A DNA stretch of 64,000 bases from Lachnobacterium bovis DSM 14045 (GTDB lineage Bacteria; Bacillota; Clostridia; Lachnospirales; Lachnospiraceae): assembly GCF_900107245.1 (NCBI RefSeq), contig NZ_FNPG01000013.1, positions 1 through 64,000 on the forward strand. The letters run 5' to 3'. Shown here in pieces: positions 30,297 through 38,779 of this stretch. Below the pieces are notes generated by a model that saw nothing but the letters and a program-made list of their open reading frames with translations, searched no databases and was not told the DNA's origin. Each line of letters begins with the position of its first letter. The stretch's first letter is position 1. A program made the position numbers and the translations under genes.

Positions 30297-31658
30297 ATGA
30301 AGAGAGAATCATTAGGGAGTCGACTAGGGTTTATTTTATTGTCGGCTGGATGCGCTATTGGAATTGGAAATGTGTGGCGCTTCCCTTATATGGTAGGAAA
30401 AAATGGTGGAGGATTTTTCGTACTAACTTATGTTTTTTTCTTGGTTGCTTTAGGTGTGCCAATTATGACAATGGAATATGCAATGGGACGTTCTAGCAAG
30501 GTAAGTATTCTACCAGCACTTAAAAAATTAGAGCCCAAGGGAACTAAATGGCATATTCATGGATATTTTGCAATGTTCGGAAATTATATTATTTTAATGT
30601 TTTATTCAGTTGTTTCGGGATGGATGTTAAGATATTTTGTTTTAACGGTAACAGGTAAATTTGAGGGTAAAAACACAATAGGAATTATGTCAATTTATTC
30701 TCAAATGATGTCATCGCCAAAAGTTCTAATAGAGTATATGGTTTTCACAATGGTGATTACGGTTGTTGTTGCTTCAGCAGGACTTCAGGCCGGCGTTGAA
30801 AAAATAACAAAAGTTATGATGCTTGCGTTGATAGTTATTATGCTGGGACTTGGTGTGTATGCTTTAACACTTCCAAATGCTTCAAAAGGTGTTTCATTTT
30901 ATTTAATGCCAAATGTTGAACACATAAAAAAGGCAGGAGTTGGAAATGTTTTATATGCGGCACTTAATCAAAGTTTCTTTACACTAAGTCTTGGAATTGG
31001 TAGCATGGAAATCTTTGGTAGTTACATCAATAAGGAAAGAAGTCTTGTAGGTGAAGCTTTACTAGTTGCTGGACTTGATACATTTGTTGCAATTGTTGCT
31101 GGACTTATTACAATACCTGCTTGCTTTTCTTTTGGAGTAGAGCCAGGTCAAGGTCCAAGTTTGATTTTCCTTACACTTCCAAATGTGTTTATGTCGTTAA
31201 AAGGAGGAAGAATTATAGGAAGCTTCTTTTTCCTATTTATGTATTTTGCGGCATTATCTACAATGATTGGTGTTTTTGAAAATGATGTAAGTTTTTCAAT
31301 TGATAATCTTGGATTTAGCCGAAAAAAAGCAGCAATTATTGCAGGAGTTATCATTACAATCGGATCGATTCCATGTGCTTTGGGATTTAATGTATTGAAT
31401 TTTATTCATCCACTTAAAGCTAACAATACAATTATGGATCTTGAAGATTTTATTGTTAGTAACCTTTTACTTCCTATAGGATCATTGCTAACATGTGTTT
31501 TCTGTACATGGAAATTTGGATGGGGCTTTGATAAATATATAGAAGAAGTTAATATTGGTAAAGGTATTAAATTGAGTAGGGCATTTAAGCTTTACTTTAA
31601 ATATATAATTCCATTGATAATGTTATTTTTAATTATTTATGGAATCATTTCATACTAA
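30297..31658 (+). CDS. Neurotransmitter:sodium symporter (SNF) family transporter
   Basis: The 453-residue protein has about 11 membrane helices and the SNF hallmarks GCAIGIGNVWRFPYMVGKNGGG-like start (sodium site in helix 1, residues about 18-36) and FFTLSLGIGSMEIFGSY in helix 6. Bacterial members such as TnaT and LeuT import amino acids with sodium. The start at 30297 follows TAGGAG with a T-rich spacer. It is a single-gene unit. The substrate, perhaps Trp, Leu or Ala, cannot be told. Confidence 0.88.
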   Translation: MKRESLGSRLGFILLSAGCAIGIGNVWRFPYMVGKNGGGFFVLTYVFFLVALGVPIMTMEYAMGRSSKVSILPALKKLEPKGTKWHIHGYFAMFGNYIILMFYSVVSGWMLRYFVLTVTGKFEGKNTIGIMSIYSQMMSSPKVLIEYMVFTMVITVVVASAGLQAGVEKITKVMMLALIVIMLGLGVYALTLPNASKGVSFYLMPNVEHIKKAGVGNVLYAALNQSFFTLSLGIGSMEIFGSYINKERSLVGEALLVAGLDTFVAIVAGLITIPACFSFGVEPGQGPSLIFLTLPNVFMSLKGGRIIGSFFFLFMYFAALSTMIGVFENDVSFSIDNLGFSRKKAAIIAGVIITIGSIPCALGFNVLNFIHPLKANNTIMDLEDFIVSNLLLPIGSLLTCVFCTWKFGWGFDKYIEEVNIGKGIKLSRAFKLYFKYIIPLIMLFLIIYGIISY

Positions 31659-31668
31659 TTTTGATATA

Positions 31669-31698
31669 TTGATTTTGATGGAATAATTGTGATACAAT
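31669..31698 (+). promoter_or_regulatory. Promoter of the MFS leader region
   Basis: TTGATT (31669-31674), an 18-bp spacer and TACAAT (31693-31698); a second TATAAT-like box lies at 31702-31707. Transcription from here would give a leader of roughly 310 nt before the MFS gene. Confidence 0.5.
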
Positions 31699-31758
31699 AA
31701 CTATAATGTATTAATATTGTACATTAATTATATGGCAAATTTAGATTTTTAAAGAAAG

Positions 31759-31846
31759 GAGCGCACGTATGAGTTGGAAAACATCGAACATACATCTCAT
31801 GAAAGGTAACTATTTTGCTGATCATGGGGATGGTGCGCTCTTTTTT
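31759..31846 (+). promoter_or_regulatory. Leader hairpin enclosing a leader-peptide ORF
   Basis: GAGCGCAC (31759-31766) pairs perfectly with GTGCGCTC (31833-31840), followed by TTTTTT. The 5' arm is part of the ribosome site of the ORF at 31769 and the ORF lies in the loop, where ATGAG/CTCAT can form a smaller stem. This is the layout of a transcription attenuator controlled by ribosomes on a leader peptide, although a metabolite-binding RNA is possible. Confidence 0.6.
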
Positions 31847-31864
31847 ATACTTCAAGATATTTAA
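31769..31864 (+). CDS. 31-residue leader peptide
   Basis: ATG at 31769 follows AAAGAAAGGAG at 10 nt or less and the frame MSWKTSNIHLMKGNYFADHG then DGALFFILQDI ends at 31862-31864. Its last third covers the 3' arm of the hairpin, so a translating or stalled ribosome would change termination. It resembles leader peptides before drug-efflux and ribosome-protection genes in position but not in sequence. Confidence 0.5.
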   Translation: MSWKTSNIHLMKGNYFADHGDGALFFILQDI

Positions 31865-31972
31865 TGATAAGTTTAACAATAACACTTTTAATATAATAAT
31901 AAAAGATTGTTATAAAAACTTGATTTGAAGTTTGATTCGAAGATTGATTTAAAGAATAATTTGAGTGCTACT

Positions 31973-32020
31973 ATCTCCTTATTTTGACCAACAAAAAGTT
32001 AAATTAAGGAGATTTTTTTT
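31973..32020 (+). promoter_or_regulatory. Terminator-like hairpin that also hides the MFS ribosome site
   Basis: ATCTCCTTATTTT (from 31973) pairs with AAATTAAGGAGAT (to 32013), followed by eight T ending at the MFS ATG (32021). AAGGAGA is the gene's ribosome site, so this stem could stop transcription or block translation. Together with the upstream hairpin it makes a two-stage leader. Confidence 0.65.
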
Positions 32021-33118
32021 ATGAACAAATTAGAAAATAACAGATTAAAAAATAACATTAAAAAATTGTTACTTATAGATAGTGTTGGAAATATAATGAT
32101 TGCGAATGCCTCATGGGTAGCATTATTGGCTGTAAGAGGATTTTCGATGGTCGAAATTGGATTTGCAGAATGCATTTTTCATATTGCAAGTATGATTTTT
32201 GAAATTCCATCAGGAGCAATTGCGGATGTTTTTGGAAGAAAAAAAGTTATAGTAGCAAGTAGGATAGCTATTGTATTACATTCATTAATGATGATTACTG
32301 TTAATTCATTTAGTTTGCTTGCAGTTGCAATGGTTGTTGCTGCACTTAGTTACAATTTGGCTTCAGGAACAAGGGAAGCACTTGCGTATGACAGTTTAAA
32401 ACAGTCAAATATGGAAGAAAAGTATGATAAATTTGCTGCAAATGATTTGACAGTATATAGTTTTACAAGTTCACTTTCAACGTTACTTGCAGGTGTTGCT
32501 ATCTATTTAGGATATGCATTAGCATATATGATTGATATTGTGATTGGGATAATTTCAGTTGTAATTGCGTTTTCTTTGCAAGAAGTTGAAACAGATTTAC
32601 AAAAGGAAACCAAGATAAAACAACGATTTGTTACAGTTGCTAAGGAAAGTATTAGATTTATTAAAGAAAATAAAAAAATGCGAGTAATAATTTTGGTAAA
32701 TAATGTTATAGGAGCAGTTTCGGTGTTAATCCTATTTTTCCTTCAAGCCAAGTTACCAAAAATGGGGTTAAATAATATGATCCTTGGACCAACTTTATTT
32801 GGAATGGGACTAGGGTCTACAATAGGTGCTAAAGCCAGTGAAGTTTTCAAAAAGAATAATTATAGAAAATCTGTAGTGTTTTCTGCTATTTGTACTATGA
32901 TAGCTTTTTCGACAGTGTTTATTCCAAATATAATTGTTGTAGTTCTAGGTGGATTTATCGGAGCATTTGCAGACAATTATTTAGAAGTACTTACAGATAT
33001 TAAATTGAATAATATGATTGAATCAGATCAAAGAGCAACACTGATTTCAATTAATTCATTTGTTTTTTCAATAATAATGATTGTATTATCACCAATTTTC
33101 GGAACTATTTTTTCGTAA
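32021..33118 (+). CDS. MFS transporter
   Basis: The 365-residue protein has about 10-12 membrane helices and the MFS motif A-like GAIADVFGRKKVIVASR (about 67-83). It is shorter than the usual 400 residues. Relatives in this class are drug or metabolite exporters. Its expression appears to be controlled by the leader with a peptide ORF and two hairpins, which points toward an antibiotic-responsive efflux pump. This is inference; the substrate is unknown. Confidence 0.83.
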   Translation: MNKLENNRLKNNIKKLLLIDSVGNIMIANASWVALLAVRGFSMVEIGFAECIFHIASMIFEIPSGAIADVFGRKKVIVASRIAIVLHSLMMITVNSFSLLAVAMVVAALSYNLASGTREALAYDSLKQSNMEEKYDKFAANDLTVYSFTSSLSTLLAGVAIYLGYALAYMIDIVIGIISVVIAFSLQEVETDLQKETKIKQRFVTVAKESIRFIKENKKMRVIILVNNVIGAVSVLILFFLQAKLPKMGLNNMILGPTLFGMGLGSTIGAKASEVFKKNNYRKSVVFSAICTMIAFSTVFIPNIIVVVLGGFIGAFADNYLEVLTDIKLNNMIESDQRATLISINSFVFSIIMIVLSPIFGTIFS

Positions 33119-33132
33119 AAATAAATTTAGCA

Positions 33133-33161
33133 TTGTATGTTTTTTTTAAAAGAATTATAAT
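33133..33161 (+). promoter_or_regulatory. Promoter of the kinase-like gene
   Basis: TTGTAT (33133-33138), 17 bp and TATAAT (33156-33161), 80 bp upstream of the GTG at 33242. A 10-codon ORF with a ribosome site (33178-33210) lies in the leader. Confidence 0.6.
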
Positions 33162-33241
33162 CATTACAAGAGGGTTATGTTTGATAAAAAAGAAACGGAG
33201 AATAAATAATTTTGTTTTGACAAAAGATAAGGAGTGAAAAA

Positions 33242-33784
33242 GTGAAAACGTATATTGATGTTAATGGGAAAACATACAGAAATATCAGACTGATAGGACA
33301 CGGAAAAGGTGGATATTCTTATTTAGTTGATACTATGAACAAATATTATGTTTTGAAACAGATTCATCATGAACCATGCGACTATTATCAGTTCGGAAAT
33401 AAAATAGAGGCAGAATTGGATGCTTATCAAAAATTAAATGAGATAGGCATCCGTATGCCAAAGCTTCTTGATGTGGATGTTTCTAATGAGATAATAATAA
33501 AAGAATATATTGCAGGAGATACTATCTATACGAGAGTAAAAAATGGAGAATCAGTTGAAAAATATATTCCTCAGGTTGAAGAAATGGCAGCAATTGCTAA
33601 AAAAGCAAATCTGAATATTGATTATTTTCCTACAAATTTTGTTGTCTACGATGAGTTATTGTATTACATTGATTATGAATGCAATGAATATATGGAAGAG
33701 TGGAATTTTTCAAATTGGGGAATGAAATACTGGTCAAGAAGTTTAGAGTTTTTAAAATATGTGGAAGAGCATGAGGTAATCTAG
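33242..33784 (+). CDS. Small protein kinase-like protein
   Basis: The 180-residue protein is a minimal kinase-like fold: glycine loop GHGKGG (19-24), lysine in VLKQ (39), helix-C Glu in NKIEAELDAY, hinge KEYIAG (87-92), a catalytic-loop-like NIDYFPTNFVV (125-135, D127 and N132), and YYIDYE (141-146) in the DFG position. It is shorter than Ser/Thr kinases and close in layout to Bud32/RIO or small-molecule kinases. GTG start with AAGGAG upstream. The helicase-nuclease gene follows 147 bp later, with a possible -10 TATAAT (33870-33875) between them. The target is unknown. Confidence 0.65.
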   Translation: MKTYIDVNGKTYRNIRLIGHGKGGYSYLVDTMNKYYVLKQIHHEPCDYYQFGNKIEAELDAYQKLNEIGIRMPKLLDVDVSNEIIIKEYIAGDTIYTRVKNGESVEKYIPQVEEMAAIAKKANLNIDYFPTNFVVYDELLYYIDYECNEYMEEWNFSNWGMKYWSRSLEFLKYVEEHEVI

Positions 33785-33931
33785 AGAAAATTTAAAAGTT
33801 TGTATTCATTTTTTGCTAGTTCGTACGAAAATATCACATAAATGGTATCATAAATAAGCATTTAAATGATATAATGGAAAGGATGCCTATGACATCAATG
33901 GCAATAAAGAGGCTTGAAAGGACTAGTAAGA

Positions 33932-36900
33932 ATGGATATAAATAAGTTAGATAAATGGGCTAATTTACTGTTAGATACAGGGAAGAAAAATAATTTGATT
34001 AATTTTCGAGATACTAAGACATCAACTGTTGATATTGTTTCGCCTGGTGCAGATGAAATAATTAAGAGGAATAATGCCCATAAGCATTTTAAACTTGTAG
34101 ATGCAGAAAAAATAGATGTGACTAAATCAGAGGTAAGGGAATCATTATGGAGAAGATCAGATTCTAAGAATCAGATATTACTTTCTAAGTCTAATGAGAA
34201 TCCAATTAATATAATCAAAAATATTGATAAAAAATCAAAAGAAAATATTGAAGAGACAGGGGTTAATGTTTCATATTTAGCAATCGGCTTTGTAGATTAC
34301 AAAGAAGGATTGGCCCCTGTTTTATTGGTGCCTGTCTTGTTTAAATATGAGATTGAAAAAGATATATGGTATGCCAATATTTCAGAAGATATAGTAGTTA
34401 ATCCTACATTTAATTTTAAAATTGAGCAGGAAAACAATCTTGTTTTTCCAGATTATGAGGATGAAGGAATCGACAAATACCTTGATAAGGTCGAGAAAAT
34501 TGTTGCTCCACTTGAGTGGAAGATTCAAAGAAGTTGTAAGATTGGTATTTTTTCGTTTTTAAAAATGAATATGTATAAGGACATAACAGAGCATAAAGAC
34601 CTTATATTAAAGAATGATTCTATCAAAAAGATGCTTGGTGAAAAAGACGATTCAGTCATAGAGTCTGTAAAAAATGGAGATTATCATCTAGATAATCCAT
34701 TGCTTGAATTACATAATGTAGTAGATGCTGACTCGAGTCAAATTGAGGCCATAGAGATGGCAAAGGCGGGACTTAGTTTTGTTTTACAAGGACCACCGGG
34801 AACAGGCAAAAGTCAAACTATTACGAACATAATTGCAGAGTGTATTTATGATGATAAAAAAGTACTTTTTGTATCAGAAAAACAAGCTGCGTTAAATGTT
34901 GTATATAATAAATTAAAAAGAGCTGGATTAGAGGATTTTTGTTTAGAATTGCACAGTCATAAGGCAAATAAAAAAGACATGATTGCAGAACTTTGCAGAA
35001 CTTTAAAATCTGATACCTCACATGTGTCGAACCAAGCAGATAGAGTTATTCTTTCAAAAGAGAACAGCCAAAAAGAATTAGATGAGTATGTTTATAATTT
35101 GCACGTCAAACAGGATGTAATAAATAAATCTTTATATGAATGTTTTGATGCTTATTTGGCGTATAAAAATGTACCTACTATTAATTTTCATGTAGATGAA
35201 ATTAATAAAAAAGATAACAAATTTTTGTTGAAAACTTCTAACGTTATAAGAAAATATGTAGATTATGCACAAAATATCGGTTATAACTATAAAGACTGTG
35301 TATGGTATGGTTATTCATGTAATGATACTTCTTATCAGATGAGAGAACAAATCAGAAATGTTATGACACGAATTTTAGAGCAGTCTGTTGATATCACTAA
35401 GATGCAAAATGTTTTAAAAGAGAGATATGCAATTGCAGCTAATTGTTTTGAAAACTTTGCAATGTGGCGTAATTTCTTTAGATTAGTATCAAGAAGTAGG
35501 ATTCTTACACCAGCATTTTTTAAGCATTCAACCTGCAAATATTTGTTAGAGAATATTGATCAAATGCAAAAATTGGCAAGTGAAATAACAAAACTAAAAG
35601 ATGCTATTACAAGAGAATATTATAAAGATATTTTTGAAATCGACTATGAAGAAACTTATAAAAAACTAACTCGTGAATATAATTCATTTTTGAGTAGAAC
35701 TATGAGTGCTGACTATAAGAAAATAGTCAAAATGTTGAAAATTAATAGTCGAAGTGGGAAAAAACCAAGTTATATTGAATGTTTGTCGATAATTGAAGAT
35801 TTGGTCAAATACAATGTTAAAATTGACAAATTTAATGAACTTGAAGAAAAAGTAAAAGATTCTCTTGGAGTAGAATATGTTGGAATAGACTCTGACTGGG
35901 ATGAAATAACTAGAGATATCAGCGAGTTAAAGATGATTTTCATGTCAGGTGCATACTTGAATAAGTTAGAAAATATGTCGGGAGAGGAATATGAGAAAAA
36001 TAGAGTTGAATTCTCAATTATGTCACGCGACCTTTCTAACATCCTTGAAAAAAATAGAAAATATATAGAACTATTGAAAAATAGTTTTGAGGATGAAATT
36101 TTTGATGTTACTCGACAAGATTTTACTATTGTAAAAGTTAAACTAAACGCATGCTTAGAAGAATTTGAGCAGATTGATAATTGGTGTGGATTTAGTAAAG
36201 TTTTAGAGCAAATTAAAAAATATGATTTATTAAGATTTATAGATTATGCCATTACTACTAAGATTAAATTATATGAATTAGTAGATGTCTATGAAAAGAA
36301 TTTTTATAGACAGTGGATTGACTACATTCAGTCATCGATGCCTGTTATATCAAGTTTTAAACAATCAACACGAGAAAAATATGTTGAACAATTTTGGGCA
36401 AGTGATGTTATGCAATTTGATGTTAATAAGTCAAAAATTAAATCAAAACTTTCCAAAAAACGTCCTTCAATAGACTTGATTTCATCAGATAGTTTAGCTT
36501 CTGTTATTTTGAACGAAGAAGAAAAAAAGAGTAAACAAAAGAGTATTAGACAACTTTTAGAGGAAACTAGAGAATTAGTACAGGACATTAAACCGTGCTT
36601 TTTGATGTCACCTCTTAGTGTAAGTACGTTTTTGACTGCAAAAGATATAGAATTTGATGTAGTAATTTTTGATGAAGCTTCCCAAATTTTTCCGCAAGAT
36701 GCCTTAGGTGCAATCTATAGAGGAAAACAGCTTATTGTTGTGGGAGATTCAAAACAAATGCCACCAAGTAATTTCTTTAATAATACGATTAGTTCGCCAA
36801 ATGGGAATGTGTCAGTTGTTACTAAAGAAGAGATGGAGTCAAAAAATACAGGAGCCCAAAGTACAGGAATTCCAAAAGATGGAACAAAAAATTCGAATGA

Positions 36901-38650
36901 AGTAGCTCAAAGTGAATTAGGGAATGGCTCTAAGAAGAATTCAAAAACAGAATTGTTAGATATGAGTGACTATGAATCTGTTCTTGAAATGTGTGTTAAC
37001 ATTTTGCCACAAATCAGATTAAGATGGCATTATAGAAGCAAATTTGAGCAGCTAATTGCTTTTTCCAACCAGAATTTTTATGAGCAGGAACTTATAACGT
37101 TTCCGTCTGCAGTCATAAAGAAAGAAGATATAGGTGTAGATTATTGCAAAGTTGATGGAGTGTATAATCACAAGACTAGAACGAATGAAGTTGAAGCCCA
37201 AAAGGTTATAGACTTGATTTTTGAAAACTTAAATAAATATCCGCAAAGAAGTATTGGAGTTGTAGCGTTTAATAAGTCACAGCAAGAGTTGATTGAAAAT
37301 ATGCTTCATGACAGAAGAAAAGCTAATCCTAATATGGAGAAATTTTTCTCAGAGGATTTAATTGAACCAATTTTTGTAAAAAATTTGGAGACAGTTCAAG
37401 GCGATGAGAGAGATACGATTATTTTTAGTATTGCATATTCGAAAGATGAAAACGGAAAACTAAAAAATAATTTTGGACCGCTTAATAAAGAAGGCGGCGA
37501 GAGACGATTAAATGTTGCTATAACTCGTGCAAAATGTAACTTGAAAATCGTTACTTCTATTGAGGCGGATGATTTTGATTTGGAAAATTCAAATTCTAAC
37601 GGAGTTAAATTTTTAAGAGATTATTTGAAGTATGCACAAAATAGTGGAAATCAACTTGAAACAGAATCTATGAATCAAAATGAAGATTCTGAACTTGTTG
37701 TAGAAATATGTGATTTCCTAAGAGAAAATGGATTTATGGCAGAAACAAAGATTGGTTTTTCAAATTACCAGATTGATATAGGTGTTAAAGACCCAAATAC
37801 TCTAGATTATGTTCTTGCTATAGAATGTGATGGACGAACTTATAACTCATTTAAAAATACAAGAGATAGAGAGCGTTTAAGACAGCAGGTTCTTGAAAAT
37901 ATGGGCTGGAAATACTGTAGAGTTTGGTCGGCTGAATGGTATAAAAATAAGGAAAATGAAAAAGAAAGATTATTGGATATGGTTTCATATGCTTTGGGTT
38001 ACCAAAATGCAGACTTTAATCTTGATAAAATGCAGATTGAATCAATGAATGAAATTAAGGAGACACCTATAGAAGCTAATCCGTATGCTGACAAAGAAAA
38101 TTATAATTACATTAGTAATTTTGGTTTTCCTAAATATGAATTAGCTGATACGGTTTCATTGAAAAGACAACATCTCTTGAAACACCTTTCAATCCAGGAG
38201 ATTTTAGTTGAAATTTTAAAGATTGAGGCACCATTGTCGGAAGTTTGGATTTTAGAGAGAATAAGTTGGTTCTACGATAGTGATACTGTTGATGAAGCTT
38301 TATACAATAAATTTGAATCAGATATGGAAAACTGCGCAGATAATGGAATTATTCGAATGAATGGGTTCCTCTATCTTAAAGAACAAAATAATATTACTAT
38401 GCGTGTGCCTTCAAATATTGAAACAAAGAGAGAAATCTGGCAGATTTGTCGCGAAGAAATAACAGCAGGTATTCTTACCGTTGTCGATAGAAATATGTCT
38501 GTTGATAAAAAATGGATGTATAATTATTTGGCTCATGAATTAGGTTACAAAGAATTAAATGATGTTATAGTTGAACGCTTTGATGAATCATTAGATTTGC
38601 TTAGTTGTTTGATTAATATTGATGGAGATACATTATCAATTAAGCGTTAA
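33932..38650 (+). CDS. DUF4011/SF1 helicase/endonuclease protein, Hhe-like
   Basis: The 1,572-residue protein begins with a DUF4011-type region (LDKWANLLLDTGKKNNLINF). An SF1 helicase follows, with Walker A GPPGTGKS near 287, DEASQ near 914 and NVAITRAK near 1,195; a long helical insert lies between the first two. Next is a Vsr/MTES_1575-like nuclease (YQIDIGV about 1,281, AIECDGRTY about 1,300) and a DUF3320-like C-terminus. This order matches DUF4011-helicase-Vsr proteins reported as antiphage (Hhe). It presumably unwinds and cuts foreign DNA. ATG 33932 follows GAAAGGA at fair spacing; an in-frame TTG at 33914 is the alternative. A 20-codon ORF (33883-33945) overlaps the start. Confidence 0.75.
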   Translation: MDINKLDKWANLLLDTGKKNNLINFRDTKTSTVDIVSPGADEIIKRNNAHKHFKLVDAEKIDVTKSEVRESLWRRSDSKNQILLSKSNENPINIIKNIDKKSKENIEETGVNVSYLAIGFVDYKEGLAPVLLVPVLFKYEIEKDIWYANISEDIVVNPTFNFKIEQENNLVFPDYEDEGIDKYLDKVEKIVAPLEWKIQRSCKIGIFSFLKMNMYKDITEHKDLILKNDSIKKMLGEKDDSVIESVKNGDYHLDNPLLELHNVVDADSSQIEAIEMAKAGLSFVLQGPPGTGKSQTITNIIAECIYDDKKVLFVSEKQAALNVVYNKLKRAGLEDFCLELHSHKANKKDMIAELCRTLKSDTSHVSNQADRVILSKENSQKELDEYVYNLHVKQDVINKSLYECFDAYLAYKNVPTINFHVDEINKKDNKFLLKTSNVIRKYVDYAQNIGYNYKDCVWYGYSCNDTSYQMREQIRNVMTRILEQSVDITKMQNVLKERYAIAANCFENFAMWRNFFRLVSRSRILTPAFFKHSTCKYLLENIDQMQKLASEITKLKDAITREYYKDIFEIDYEETYKKLTREYNSFLSRTMSADYKKIVKMLKINSRSGKKPSYIECLSIIEDLVKYNVKIDKFNELEEKVKDSLGVEYVGIDSDWDEITRDISELKMIFMSGAYLNKLENMSGEEYEKNRVEFSIMSRDLSNILEKNRKYIELLKNSFEDEIFDVTRQDFTIVKVKLNACLEEFEQIDNWCGFSKVLEQIKKYDLLRFIDYAITTKIKLYELVDVYEKNFYRQWIDYIQSSMPVISSFKQSTREKYVEQFWASDVMQFDVNKSKIKSKLSKKRPSIDLISSDSLASVILNEEEKKSKQKSIRQLLEETRELVQDIKPCFLMSPLSVSTFLTAKDIEFDVVIFDEASQIFPQDALGAIYRGKQLIVVGDSKQMPPSNFFNNTISSPNGNVSVVTKEEMESKNTGAQSTGIPKDGTKNSNEVAQSELGNGSKKNSKTELLDMSDYESVLEMCVNILPQIRLRWHYRSKFEQLIAFSNQNFYEQELITFPSAVIKKEDIGVDYCKVDGVYNHKTRTNEVEAQKVIDLIFENLNKYPQRSIGVVAFNKSQQELIENMLHDRRKANPNMEKFFSEDLIEPIFVKNLETVQGDERDTIIFSIAYSKDENGKLKNNFGPLNKEGGERRLNVAITRAKCNLKIVTSIEADDFDLENSNSNGVKFLRDYLKYAQNSGNQLETESMNQNEDSELVVEICDFLRENGFMAETKIGFSNYQIDIGVKDPNTLDYVLAIECDGRTYNSFKNTRDRERLRQQVLENMGWKYCRVWSAEWYKNKENEKERLLDMVSYALGYQNADFNLDKMQIESMNEIKETPIEANPYADKENYNYISNFGFPKYELADTVSLKRQHLLKHLSIQEILVEILKIEAPLSEVWILERISWFYDSDTVDEALYNKFESDMENCADNGIIRMNGFLYLKEQNNITMRVPSNIETKREIWQICREEITAGILTVVDRNMSVDKKWMYNYLAHELGYKELNDVIVERFDESLDLLSCLINIDGDTLSIKR

Positions 38651-38696
38651 GATTGTAAAAATAATAGATTTTAGTGATAAAGTTGATAGAATAAAG

Positions 38697-38746
38697 AAAA
38701 ATGTCATAGGATTTAAAATTTTTGTAAAATCCTATGACATTTTTCA
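38697..38746. terminator. Bidirectional terminator
   Basis: ATGTCATAGGATTT (38701-38714) pairs perfectly with AAATCCTATGACAT (38727-38740), with A-runs before and T-runs after, so it can stop transcription from both the helicase gene and the convergent phosphoglucomutase gene. Confidence 0.9.
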
Positions 38747-38779
38747 TGTTTTTATATTGTTATAATTACATATAACTAT

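Noticed and set aside
31759-31846. A known riboswitch class in the MFS leader
   Set aside because: I compared it from memory with TPP, SAM, c-di-GMP, THF, fluoride, ZTP, preQ1 and yybP-type motifs and found no matching core; only the leader-peptide/hairpin reading is supported.
36285-36473. Extra genes in other frames within the helicase gene
   Set aside because: Several open frames on both strands overlap the helicase gene; they lack ribosome sites and are explained by the AT-rich codon use of the real gene.
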